From contig CATZGB010000021.1 of the NCBI GenBank assembly GCA_958418815.1, forward strand, positions 1 to 47,933: 47,933 nt of DNA, written 5' to 3'. Position 1 is the stretch's first letter. Each line of letters opens with the position of its first letter. The notes under the pieces were generated by a model. It did no database searches. It was not told the DNA's origin and was given only the letters and a program-made list of their open reading frames with translations. Below, piece by piece: positions 16,268 through 24,647 of the stretch. The position numbers and the translations under genes are program-made. Origin of the DNA: an uncultured Bacteroidales bacterium (lineage in GTDB: Bacteria > Bacteroidota > Bacteroidia > Bacteroidales > Muribaculaceae).

Positions 16268-17454
16268 TTATCGGCTGGCTTTGTTGTAGATTTTGAGTTG
16301 GCCGTTTTACGCTTGGCCGGGGCGGCAGTCTTGGATGCGGACTTGGCCCGCGAAGCAGACCTCTTGGCCGTGGATGTCTTGGGTTTTGCAGTCTTCCCTG
16401 CTTTATCAGTCTTTTCAGTCTTCGCCGCTTTGGTCGTCTTTGCCGCCTTCGGGACCTTATTGGCTTTTGGGGCCTTTGCGGTCTTTGGAGCCGCGCCCTT
16501 GGTCTTTGCCTCTTTTTTCACCTCTGCGGCTTTTTTCGCCGTCTGCTTGGTGTCGGAGGCCGAAGCGCTTCTTGTCGCCGTGGCGGCAGACTTTGACCGC
16601 CTGCGTTTGGCAACCGGTGTGGCGGCGACGTCAGGCTTCGCGGCAGAACTGCCCGACTTGCCTGACCTGGCTGAGGATTTGCCTGCCTTGGCAGCTTTTG
16701 ACGGGACTCGTCTGCTGCGCTTCACCGGGGTGCCGTTGATGGCGGTCGATTCCGCGATGGCCAGTGACGGGGTATCGTCTGACGTATTATCCTCGGCGGT
16801 CTTCAGGGGGAGATGGATGCCCACGGAATTCTGGAGCATCCTGGCCGTCTCGTCGTCGATTTTGTAAGGACACTCCTCAGGATTGAATTTCCCGGCGAGC
16901 AGATGATTGTAGATTTCCACGCAGGCCCACGCGTCAATGGCCGCATAGCTCTGCTGGCCCGGAGTCAGCTCGGCGGCCTCCCAGTTGGTGAGCCGCTGGT
17001 TCTTGGATATGCGCTGCCCGAAAATCAGGGCAAATATCTTCTGGAGACTGTTGTCGGCGATTTCATATTCCTTCACGAAGGTCTGCAGCTCGACGAAGCC
17101 TGCCGGAGTGAATTCACACAGTTTTGCCAGCGAATGGAAGTCATCTTTCAGAGAAAGCCCGATTTTCTGTATCGCGGGATTCTCGAAAATCGACATCAGC
17201 CCGTCGAGGCTCCCTATCTGCTTGAGGCGGAAAAGGAAGCACTCGCCTGGCACAGAGAGCTGCACCAGCGACACCTTGTAGCGGTGGTTTTTCTGGAAAC
17301 TCGGCCGTGTCTCGGTGTCGAAGCCGATCTGAGGCTGTTTCTGCAGGTAGGCGACGGCATCGCGCGCCTTGGCGGCGGAATCTATAAGAACAACCCTCCC
17401 GGGGTAATGCACCTCAGGAAGGTTGTGTACTGTTTCTTTAGATATTCCTAACAT
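16264..17454 (-). CDS. DEDDy 3'-5' exonuclease with Lys/Ala-rich tail
   Basis: 396 residues. Residues 1-200 form an RNase D / Werner-type 3'-5' exonuclease domain. The four acidic metal ligands and the tyrosine are present: D46 and E48 in FDTET, D104/D105 in SLKDDF, and Y170 with D174 in YAAIDAW. From about residue 245 to the end, the protein is a low-complexity tail of Lys, Ala, Ser and Thr resembling histone H1 C-termini, which should bind nucleic acid non-specifically. There is no HRDC domain, so it is not canonical RNase D. It is the first gene of the six-gene operon ending in priA, so repair-related processing is plausible but inferred. Confidence 0.88.
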   Translation of the reverse strand: MLGISKETVHNLPEVHYPGRVVLIDSAAKARDAVAYLQKQPQIGFDTETRPSFQKNHRYKVSLVQLSVPGECFLFRLKQIGSLDGLMSIFENPAIQKIGLSLKDDFHSLAKLCEFTPAGFVELQTFVKEYEIADNSLQKIFALIFGQRISKNQRLTNWEAAELTPGQQSYAAIDAWACVEIYNHLLAGKFNPEECPYKIDDETARMLQNSVGIHLPLKTAEDNTSDDTPSLAIAESTAINGTPVKRSRRVPSKAAKAGKSSARSGKSGSSAAKPDVAATPVAKRRRSKSAATATRSASASDTKQTAKKAAEVKKEAKTKGAAPKTAKAPKANKVPKAAKTTKAAKTEKTDKAGKTAKPKTSTAKRSASRAKSASKTAAPAKRKTANSKSTTKPADK

Positions 17455-17458
17455 TCCG

Positions 17459-17491
17459 CAAAGTTACCAAAAGTTTTTCAATTCCCGACAA
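17459..17491 (-). promoter_or_regulatory. Promoter of the exonuclease-priA operon
   Basis: A perfect minus-strand -7 box TAACTTTG (17459-17466) begins four bases upstream of the ATG, giving a near-leaderless transcript. A TTG (17489-17491) lies 22 bp further upstream. Confidence 0.6.
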
Positions 17492-17542
17492 TCACCTGCC
17501 GGGAAATAGAGTCACGGCTCTGAAGGAATGTCTGCCACAATG

Positions 17543-18241
17543 TCAGTCGCGGAGCAGGATTTTACCCGAGTGGGAAGGGGTTGCCCAGAGGTAAAGGCCG
17601 GCAGGAAGCGAGAGGGATGTCGAGCCGGTAGCGGTGGAAAGACGCTTCTGGTCGACAAGGCGTCCGTCGGGGGTGTATACGCTCATCATGCCGGGAGCCT
17701 TGGGGAGGTTCCAATAGATGTAGCGGCCCGACACGGTGAAAGCGGCATCATCCATGCCTACACTCTTGACCGAAGCATTCTCATCGTTGGTGACAATGAT
17801 GTTGAATGTCTTCAGGGTCTCTGCGCCCGAGGTGACTTTCACTTCGACATTGAATGTGCGCACCACATCGGTAGTCCAAGGCTCCGAGAAGAAGATGGGC
17901 TCGACAGACAGGCCTATAGGATTGCCCGGGGCCAATGTCGCTGAATAGCTGGTAGAGCCGCCGATTTCGACAGGCACGCAACTGTCAAAACATATGCCAT
18001 ATCTCTCGAATCCGGAGGTAAGCGTCGCGGTGACATTCACTGCGACAGACTCGTTTGACTCGATGTTGACATGGCCTGAGATCCAGACCTCCCCATCGAG
18101 AAGCCATTCGGGATCGGGGTTGTTGAAAAGCACATTGCCGTCAGGGAGAACCTTGCCGTCATTAGTCGACACTGTGATTTCTACTGCCGATGCAGACATT
18201 GCGACCACTGCCGCGGAAAGTAACGTAAAAATCTTATTCAT
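17543..18241 (-). CDS. Secreted protein with T9SS-type C-terminal domain
   Basis: 232 residues. A signal peptide (1-19, ending SASA) is followed by a beta-rich body of unknown family and a C-terminal block (about 160-232) with VYTPDGRLV, LPAGLYLW and a terminal KILLRD. That pattern is the type A sorting signal of the Bacteroidetes type IX secretion system, implying surface export. It is the last gene of the Omp28/TlpA/DUF6029 operon, 11 bp after the preceding gene. Binding or structural function is possible; no catalytic motif is seen. Confidence 0.75.
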   Translation of the reverse strand: MNKIFTLLSAAVVAMSASAVEITVSTNDGKVLPDGNVLFNNPDPEWLLDGEVWISGHVNIESNESVAVNVTATLTSGFERYGICFDSCVPVEIGGSTSYSATLAPGNPIGLSVEPIFFSEPWTTDVVRTFNVEVKVTSGAETLKTFNIIVTNDENASVKSVGMDDAAFTVSGRYIYWNLPKAPGMMSVYTPDGRLVDQKRLSTATGSTSLSLPAGLYLWATPSHSGKILLRD

Positions 18242-18252
18242 ATGGATTGCTT

Positions 18253-19071
18253 TTATTCTTCATTTGAAAGGTTCACATGGGCATACGCCGTCTGGAGATA
18301 CTGGCCTGTCGCCAAGTCGGTGACGAAGGCCACCACCGAGATGTTGTCGACATTCCAAGTGGGGTCAAGTATGACAGAGAAATCGCGCGAAGACTCTTCA
18401 TCCCTCACAAGCGTGACGGGGTCGCCCCAGACAGAGGTGGTGGCGTATGAGCGCAACACATGGTCATGGACATAATTGCGGTCCCATTTATGGTCGCCGT
18501 TCACGTTGTACTGGCGCGCCACAATGCCATCCTCTATGATCCAGATTCCAAGGGCGGCGGAGGCTGACTTTCCAGGGAGGACTGTAACTGTGCCGCCGAG
18601 GTTGCGGGTAGCCTCATCATATGAGAACCCGTCTATCTCAATCTCGCAGAGGGCAGCCACCTGGAGGGCATCGCGCACGGCGGTAGGCCAGTTGGCATGC
18701 AGGCTCGGCCCTTGCCCGTCAATAACCCCGGCGGGATACTCGCTAACTCCCCGGTCGGCGCTCATCGCATCGCCGAAAGCGGGTTTCAGGCCCACATAAT
18801 TGGGGTTCGTGGCCGGTATGGCGAATTCCCCGGCATGGATGCTGACGGCCATCACCTTGCCCGGGTATTGCTCGACGAGCTGCTCTATCACCCTGTGTCC
18901 TTCGGGACAGTTGGGACAACTTTGACCGGTATAATCCTCGAGCAACACCACCCTGTTGCCTTCAATCGGAGGCAACTCGATGAATCGCTCTTCGCTGTCT
19001 ATGTCATTGCAGCCCGGGAGAGTCACGGCCGCCATGGCAAGCAGCATTGAAATCTTGCTTGACTTTTTCAT
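18253..19071 (-). CDS. Omp28-related lipoprotein with CPNC motif
   Basis: 272 residues. The lipobox LPGC places a lipidated cysteine at C21. The Omp28-type core starts with LLEDYTGQSCPNCPEGH, in which C52 and C55 form a thioredoxin-like CxxC, followed by about 200 residues of Omp28 family sequence. Omp28 proteins are Bacteroidetes surface-exposed outer-membrane proteins without an established enzyme activity. This is the shorter of two Omp28-like proteins in the operon and lacks the T9SS tail. The CxxC suggests thiol-disulfide chemistry, consistent with the TlpA gene nearby. Confidence 0.85.
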   Translation of the reverse strand: MKKSSKISMLLAMAAVTLPGCNDIDSEERFIELPPIEGNRVVLLEDYTGQSCPNCPEGHRVIEQLVEQYPGKVMAVSIHAGEFAIPATNPNYVGLKPAFGDAMSADRGVSEYPAGVIDGQGPSLHANWPTAVRDALQVAALCEIEIDGFSYDEATRNLGGTVTVLPGKSASAALGIWIIEDGIVARQYNVNGDHKWDRNYVHDHVLRSYATTSVWGDPVTLVRDEESSRDFSVILDPTWNVDNISVVAFVTDLATGQYLQTAYAHVNLSNEE

Positions 19072-19099
19072 TTCTGGTTACTGATAAGAGAGGGATTAA

Positions 19100-20776
19100 T
19101 CAGAATGAATAATTGTAGGAGAGTGTCAGACCGCGTGTGGCGGGCACCCAGCGGCATACTCCACCCGAGCAGTTGTAGCCCGCGCGTGTACGTCCATAGG
19201 AGACATTGAAGCGGTTGGCGCCATAAGAGCCGGTGACTCCGGCCTGGTAATAATGGATTTTGGTCTCACCGCAGTTCCAGAGGTCGCTTACAGCGAAAGA
19301 CCAATGGGGGGTAAGCGTGAGCTCGGCCATCGCGTAAAGCCAGTCGCCTTCGTCATCGTTGGTGGTGAGATATTGCAGCTCACCCCTGAGGATGGTGCGC
19401 GGGGTGATGGTCCAGCGCCCTTCGGCCACGAATATGTTGGCGTTCACCTTGTCTCCTTCTCCCTGTATGGCAGCCTTGTCGAAGAACTGGTTCATATACA
19501 TCAGTGTGAGGGTGAACGGCTTTGTCAGGCGTTTCTCCATCATCACGTTGATGTCGCGGTAAAGCAGCTTGCCGGCCTCGAAGAAGGGGCAAGACACGCC
19601 ATCCGACCCCATAGGCATCGACTTGTCGGGGCGAGGTAGCGAATAAGACAGCGAGGCGTTGAGGCGGAAACGTGTGCCGTAACGGCCACCCATCGCAGTG
19701 CCCCGTTTGAAGTTTATGGCCGCCTCGGCCTGGTAAGCCCACTCCCCTGCCAGCTGTGTCGCATAGGGATAAAGCGACGGCAGAGTGTATGAGTGCTGTG
19801 TGGTGAAAGGCGCGAGATTGTTGATGAATCCCGAATTGCCGCTGATGGTGCGGTCCTGACGGAAGACCATGTTGTCAGCCCTGCGGGCCTGAATCATCAC
19901 GCTCTTGCCCGACTTCATCCAAGAAAGCGACAACATGGCGGCATTGCCGTGCTTGTAAGTGTATCCGTTGTCAAAACTCGGGTCCTGTCCTTTCCAGGCA
20001 AACTCGCCGTAAAGCGCGAAAGACTTGTAGCTCAGACGGGTGCGGGCATCCAAAGCATTGACCGTGCGGGGAAGGTTGAGACGCAGGTCTTTTCCGGGCA
20101 CCATTATGTCATGGTCGTCCTCGCGGTGAAGAATCCAGCCTGCTCCCAGCTTCCATCCCCAGCCCGACTCACGCATACGCGGCCACCAGCGGGAAATATC
20201 CCCTTCGACATCGGCTCCGGTAATCCACGAGCCGGTGTCCCAGTGCCAGTAGCGGCGCTGCACGCCTCCGAGCGCTTTCAACGTCAGCCCCTCGACAGAG
20301 GTCCAACGCACACGACCGCCCCTGACGGCATTGTCGATGCCCAGAGCGCGGTCTTCATATGCCCGGAAGATAAGCCCGGAACCAAACTGCTCGTAAAAAT
20401 CACCCGCCGTAAGCTCAAGGCCCTTGACAGGCTCCCCTTTGGCGTAAAAATAGGGGACGCCCCAGCCCTTGAAACCAGGCTCGAAACCAGGCAGGGGATG
20501 GTCGAGATATTCAAATCTCGCACCGGCCGAGAAGCGCTCCCCCTGCAGCCACAGGTCAAGATAGGTGTTGGTGTTGAACTTCCCGTCGTCGGTGGTCGAC
20601 CCAATCTTGTCGTCATTCTCCGGGATGAGGATGTCGGTCTGGAAAGAGCCGTGGAGCGACAGTTTGCCGGGCCAAAGCTCTATCGCCCCGGCATTCCACA
20701 TCGGGAATGCCAGCGCGACACAGCTTGTAGCGGCTATGATTCTTTTCGTCAGTCGGGGATTGGCGAAATTCTTCAT
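19100..20776 (-). CDS. DUF6029-like outer-membrane beta-barrel protein
   Basis: 558 residues. A signal peptide (ending about residue 31) is followed by many alternating amphipathic strands and a C-terminal LSYNYSF, all features of an outer-membrane barrel. An early block GDFYEQFGSGLIFRAYEDR resembles the DUF6029 family, often found beside Omp28 and TlpA-like genes; this assignment is from memory. It may be a porin or assembly partner for the neighbouring Omp28 proteins. Its spacing (28 bp upstream gene gap, 34 bp on the other side) supports cotranscription. Confidence 0.75.
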   Translation of the reverse strand: MKNFANPRLTKRIIAATSCVALAFPMWNAGAIELWPGKLSLHGSFQTDILIPENDDKIGSTTDDGKFNTNTYLDLWLQGERFSAGARFEYLDHPLPGFEPGFKGWGVPYFYAKGEPVKGLELTAGDFYEQFGSGLIFRAYEDRALGIDNAVRGGRVRWTSVEGLTLKALGGVQRRYWHWDTGSWITGADVEGDISRWWPRMRESGWGWKLGAGWILHREDDHDIMVPGKDLRLNLPRTVNALDARTRLSYKSFALYGEFAWKGQDPSFDNGYTYKHGNAAMLSLSWMKSGKSVMIQARRADNMVFRQDRTISGNSGFINNLAPFTTQHSYTLPSLYPYATQLAGEWAYQAEAAINFKRGTAMGGRYGTRFRLNASLSYSLPRPDKSMPMGSDGVSCPFFEAGKLLYRDINVMMEKRLTKPFTLTLMYMNQFFDKAAIQGEGDKVNANIFVAEGRWTITPRTILRGELQYLTTNDDEGDWLYAMAELTLTPHWSFAVSDLWNCGETKIHYYQAGVTGSYGANRFNVSYGRTRAGYNCSGGVCRWVPATRGLTLSYNYSF

Positions 20777-20810
20777 CTGATATAATAAATTGGTTGCCGG
20801 ATCCTTTCAG

Positions 20811-21302
20811 TTATTTTTTGGCGACAGCCTTCACATGCTCGTAAAGCTCTGTCTCGGCGCCATCGTGATAGCCCGAATGGGAATACACGACATTGCCCGC
20901 GCCATCGACCACGAGAACGTGGGGGACAGCCTGCACTCCGACTCCACGGGCAAGCTCGCTGTTTGAGTCGAGCAGCACGGTGTAGGGCCAGTCGTGGGAA
21001 GCCACGAGCGAACGCACCTTGTCGGCGTCCTGGGCCTTGTCAATGGATACGGCGACAAGCTCCACTCCGGTCTCGTCCTGCCAGTCGTCATAAACCTGCT
21101 CTATCGCGGCAAGCTCTCTCATACAAGGCTTGCACCAAGTCGCGAAGAAGCTAACGATCACGGGCTTGCCGTCAGTGCCGAGTGTTGAGGCATTCACTGC
21201 GTCACCGTCGAGATTCTGCAGCGGCACAGAGGGCAACGCGGCCGATGCCGACAAAGATGACACGGCCAAGGCCGCAGCCACAATGAAGTTTTTCAGTTTC
21301 AT
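20811..21302 (-). CDS. TlpA-family periplasmic thioredoxin
   Basis: 163 residues: a signal peptide (1-21) and then a thioredoxin/AhpC-like domain with the active site FFATWCKPC (C57 and C60), the later cis-proline VQAVPHVLV and a final DGAGNVVYSH strand. It carries disulfide-reducing or exchange equivalents in the periplasm. It lies 10 bp downstream of one Omp28-like gene and 34 bp upstream of the DUF6029-like gene, so those CxxC proteins are its likely partners. Confidence 0.93.
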   Translation of the reverse strand: MKLKNFIVAAALAVSSLSASAALPSVPLQNLDGDAVNASTLGTDGKPVIVSFFATWCKPCMRELAAIEQVYDDWQDETGVELVAVSIDKAQDADKVRSLVASHDWPYTVLLDSNSELARGVGVQAVPHVLVVDGAGNVVYSHSGYHDGAETELYEHVKAVAKK

Positions 21303-21312
21303 GGTATTGAGG

Positions 21313-22644
21313 TTAACGGATTACAACTTTGGTTGCTTTCTTGCCCTGACGCATGATGTAAAGGCCGGGCGCAAGGTTGTCGGAAGACACTTTGATGCCT
21401 TCGATTGTGAAATATTCCTTTTCAGCCGATGCCTCGTCTATCGCGTCGGTAGCCACGTCAAGGATTCCGGAAGACTCAGCCACAGGCGCCCAGTCGCAGT
21501 TTATCACAGTCTGTGATGACCCGTTGGTGAGGATTGCCGCGATATGGCATTTGTCGGGGTTCTGGAGGATATATTTCGAAGCGCTTCCGTATTCCTTGAT
21601 TTTGTCGATGCCCTTGAATGTGAACTCAAACGAGATCGGGGTACGGGCAGCGGTCTCGGGCACGGATGCCGTGAAGCCACTTCCAGACTTAAGGGTGTTG
21701 GCTATGCACACGTCATTGAATTCCAGGCCTGCAACCTTTTTGTCTCCTTTTGTGAAGATGTCCCAAAGGGGATCTGCCCACTCAGCAGCGGCTCCCGAGA
21801 ATTTGTTCACCTGCGACCAGGAAGCAGTAGTTCCGGTGAGGCCGTCTTCAATCAGCACGAACTCGATTTTGCATTCTCCGGCTGAAACCAGATTGGCAAA
21901 CTCCACTGTGGCTTTCGCGTATGCCTCGCTGTGATCGGGGTCGAGCCATTCGCAGGCATCCATCGTCACCGACGCGGTTGCGACCGTGTTGTATGTACGG
22001 ATGGCGGAGATTCCGACAGAGGAAGCCGAGGCGTTGGTGGCATCACGGTTGAGTTTCAGGGTGGGATAGCCTGAAATGGTCTGGGGCCTGTCGAATGTTG
22101 TCAAGGCCATGGGATCACCGTTGTGGTAAGCCACACACAACACTTTCCCGGGGTAATCGCGATGGACACCTTCAATCGCCACATAGCCTCGGGGACAGAA
22201 CTGACACCATGTGCCGGTGTAGTCCTCAATCACGGGGCGATGAACCGGCACGAAAGGCAGGGTGGAGATTTTGCCCGACACGGCGTTCTTGTTCACTGCC
22301 ACTCCGTTAATCGCGGTCACCTTTATCTTGGCAGCCACAGTGACATCAACCTCATCAGGAGCTACCGCGGATATGGCCACATACTGTTTCGCCCCACCTT
22401 CTATGGGAAGGAACTCAATGGTGAAGCTGCGGTCTTCATATCCCTCCATGCTCTGAGTATAGGTAAGCGAGGTGATGGGCTCAGTGCCTTTGTTGGTCAC
22501 GAGGTTGTAGAACTGATACTCCTGACCGGGCTCGGCATAAGTGGTACCAAAAGCAATCATTGACATATCAATGGACGCGGTGGAAGAAGGAGCAGCCAAG
22601 GCCATAAGACCAAGGAATGTGATGCCAGGTAAAAATTTCCTCAT
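21313..22644 (-). CDS. Omp28-like protein with CQFC motif and T9SS tail
   Basis: 443 residues. The signal peptide is residues 1-23. An Ig-like N-terminal region (about 24-130) precedes the Omp28 core, which contains VIEDYTGTWCQFCPRGY with C147 and C150. The last 70 residues end in YFTIEGIKV, APGLYIMRQG and KVVIR, a T9SS type A-like sorting domain. It is the first gene of the operon and has a consensus promoter about 110 bp upstream. The pairing of a CxxC thioredoxin-like core with surface secretion suggests a redox or adhesin role at the cell surface; no substrate can be named. Confidence 0.85.
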   Translation of the reverse strand: MRKFLPGITFLGLMALAAPSSTASIDMSMIAFGTTYAEPGQEYQFYNLVTNKGTEPITSLTYTQSMEGYEDRSFTIEFLPIEGGAKQYVAISAVAPDEVDVTVAAKIKVTAINGVAVNKNAVSGKISTLPFVPVHRPVIEDYTGTWCQFCPRGYVAIEGVHRDYPGKVLCVAYHNGDPMALTTFDRPQTISGYPTLKLNRDATNASASSVGISAIRTYNTVATASVTMDACEWLDPDHSEAYAKATVEFANLVSAGECKIEFVLIEDGLTGTTASWSQVNKFSGAAAEWADPLWDIFTKGDKKVAGLEFNDVCIANTLKSGSGFTASVPETAARTPISFEFTFKGIDKIKEYGSASKYILQNPDKCHIAAILTNGSSQTVINCDWAPVAESSGILDVATDAIDEASAEKEYFTIEGIKVSSDNLAPGLYIMRQGKKATKVVIR

Positions 22645-22752
22645 AACAGCAGCTTGTTTAAGATTAAAAATAATATCTTCAATGGGACGTTTAATCCCCG
22701 TTTATATCAGGCATAGAAGTTGATGACAAACGTATCAGAGAGGTTTATGCCG

Positions 22753-22784
22753 CAAATATACATTAAGTTTTTGATATTTCCAAA
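22753..22784 (-). promoter_or_regulatory. Promoter of the Omp28/TlpA operon
   Basis: Minus strand: -7 box TATATTTG (22753-22760) and TTTG (22781-22784), spaced by 20 bp. The transcript would have a leader of about 100 nt before 22644. Confidence 0.85.
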
Positions 22785-22873
22785 CCCCTTTGCCGAAATA
22801 TTTTTAACTTGCCTACAATTCTGCGCATTTCACCAAATTAAAATTCGTTTAACGTCATAACATTATGGCGACA

Positions 22874-22916
22874 AACAAACAGAAACCGCGACCATTTCAG
22901 GCCGCGGCTCCGGTTT
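22874..22916 (-). terminator. Terminator after the coiled-coil lipoprotein
   Basis: The outer stem AAACCG / CGGTTT (22883-22888 with 22911-22916) has a GC-rich interior (CCGCG/CGCGG). On the minus strand it is followed by a T-rich tract (CTGTTTGTTTGTC). Confidence 0.7.
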
Positions 22917-22939
22917 ATATCATTTCATATGTATATCTG

Positions 22940-23821
22940 TCAGTCAGTTTTGACAATCAGGAAATTCGACTGGTTCCAGAAGCGGGTCGGATTGGTGATC
23001 TTGAGAATCTTCATGCCGTTGGCCCCTTCCACAAGCTCGTAAGAGTCGGATGGCTGGTTGGTCATCACCTTTGCTTTCTTGGAGCCGAGGTTGATGGTGC
23101 GCAGCGAGCGTTTGTCGCCTGTGGTGAAGTAGCTTTGGTCGAAATTCTCAGGCATGATCTTGGTCTTGCGGAGGAATCCCGACTCCATCAGGTTGTGGTC
23201 CTTCAGCTCCTTGCCGGTGCCGATGGCGTAGTAGCAGAGGTTCATCTCGTTGTTAAGCTCCACGGCCCTGCGTTCGGCATCCTGACGGGCGGTCGACTCC
23301 ACCTCTACCACTGTGGTGAGGGAGTCTTTCTGCTGGCCAAGCTGGTCTACCGAGCGGTTGAGGCCTTCGATCTGTATGTTCGCGTCGGCGAGCTGTGTGC
23401 GCAGCCCCTCTATGGTCTTCTCCTGGTCGGCAATCTGCGTCTTGAGGTTGGCGACGGCGCGCTGGAGTGTAACATTGTTCTGGTTGCTGGCGGCAAGCTG
23501 CTGCTCAAGCTGCTCCAGACGCTGGCGGCGCTGTTCCAGGGCGGCCTGGATATGCTCCATGTCCTCGCGGATCTGACGACGCTTGTCGGGGGTTTCCGCG
23601 CCGACACCCCCCGAGCTGAGGATGTTCTCCATCTGCTTGATCTGGTTCATACCCTCGGTGATGTCGTTAAGAATCACAAGAAGAGAATCCTGGTTAGCCA
23701 GGGCCACATGAAGAGAATCAGAAGTGGTCGGGCGTCCGGCCTGGTTTCCATCCTTGTTCTGGCAAGCTGCCAGCATGGCCAGGGCCGCAACGGCCACGAA
23801 GCCTAATTTCATGATTTTCAT
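22940..23821 (-). CDS. Coiled-coil lipoprotein
   Basis: 293 residues from ATG 23821. The frame runs back to 23881, where ATGA overlaps the rsmI stop, but the signal peptide MKIMKLGFVAVAALAML with lipobox LAAC starts at 23821, so the upstream codons are taken as leader. A long Gln/Glu/Leu-rich coiled coil (about 60-190) is followed by a conserved globular C-terminus. It is an envelope lipoprotein with no recognised family; the coil suggests oligomerisation or spanning of the periplasm. Confidence 0.8.
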   Translation of the reverse strand: MKIMKLGFVAVAALAMLAACQNKDGNQAGRPTTSDSLHVALANQDSLLVILNDITEGMNQIKQMENILSSGGVGAETPDKRRQIREDMEHIQAALEQRRQRLEQLEQQLAASNQNNVTLQRAVANLKTQIADQEKTIEGLRTQLADANIQIEGLNRSVDQLGQQKDSLTTVVEVESTARQDAERRAVELNNEMNLCYYAIGTGKELKDHNLMESGFLRKTKIMPENFDQSYFTTGDKRSLRTINLGSKKAKVMTNQPSDSYELVEGANGMKILKITNPTRFWNQSNFLIVKTD

Positions 23822-23877
23822 AATCGAACAGTTAAAACGTGGATTAATTTTCTTAATTGTAAACACTGCGCGGCGTG

Positions 23878-24633
23878 TCATTCGCCGTCGGAGGTGTCAG
23901 GACGGTACTTGTTGCGGTGAACCTTGCGTTCCTCGCGGCTTGTCCGGTTGCCCGACACCACTATAACAATCTCCCCCCTGGGATTGTTCTTGGAAAAATA
24001 ATCTGCAAGTTCACCGAGGGTCGCGTTATGGGTGGTGTTATGTAGTTTTGAGATTTCGCGCGACACGGAGGCGTCGCGGTCTGCGCCACACACCTCGGCC
24101 AGCTCGCGCAGGGTCTTGACCAGGCGCAACGGCGACTCATATATAATAAACGTGCGCTCGTCAGCCGCCAACTGGGCCAGGCGGGTGGCCCTCCCCTTTT
24201 TTGGAGGGAGGAACCCTTCGAAACAGAATCTCTCACAAGGCAACCCGGAGTTGACCAGCGCGGGCACAAACGCGGTAGGTCCAGGCAAGGTCTCGACCTC
24301 GACTCCGGCCTGGCGGCATTCCCTGACAAGCATGAAGCCGGGGTCGGAGATGGCGGGGGTGCCGGCATCCGACACCAGGGCCATCACCTCGCCGCCAAGC
24401 ATGCGGTCGACAAGCGGCTTCACGGTGTCATGCTCATTGAACTTGTGATGCGATGCGAGCGGGGTCTGTATGTCGAAGTGGCGGGTAATCACAGCCGAGG
24501 TGCGGGTGTCCTCGGCCAGTATCAGGTTGGCTTCACGCAGCGTCTCCACTGCCCGGGGGGCCATGTCGCCGAGGTTTCCTACCGGGGTCGGCACCACAAA
24601 CAGTTTGCCTGCGCCTTTGATTTTCTCACTCAT
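23878..24633 (-). CDS. rsmI: 16S rRNA (cytidine-1402-2'-O)-methyltransferase
   Basis: 251 residues of the tetrapyrrole-methylase fold. RsmI methylates the ribose of C1402 in 16S rRNA using S-adenosylmethionine. The signature VVPTPVGNLGDMAPRAV (13-29), AEDTRTS (40-46), SDAGTPAISDPG and LPGPTAFVPALVNSGL are all present. It is 14 bp downstream of the acidic-protein gene, part of the dacB-rsmI run. Confidence 0.97.
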   Translation of the reverse strand: MSEKIKGAGKLFVVPTPVGNLGDMAPRAVETLREANLILAEDTRTSAVITRHFDIQTPLASHHKFNEHDTVKPLVDRMLGGEVMALVSDAGTPAISDPGFMLVRECRQAGVEVETLPGPTAFVPALVNSGLPCERFCFEGFLPPKKGRATRLAQLAADERTFIIYESPLRLVKTLRELAEVCGADRDASVSREISKLHNTTHNATLGELADYFSKNNPRGEIVIVVSGNRTSREERKVHRNKYRPDTSDGE

Positions 24634-24647
24634 AACCGAAACTTTTC

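Noticed and set aside
22865..23806. 313-residue plus-strand frame
   Set aside because: Antisense to the coiled-coil lipoprotein; Leu/Val-rich shadow of a GC-rich coiled-coil gene.
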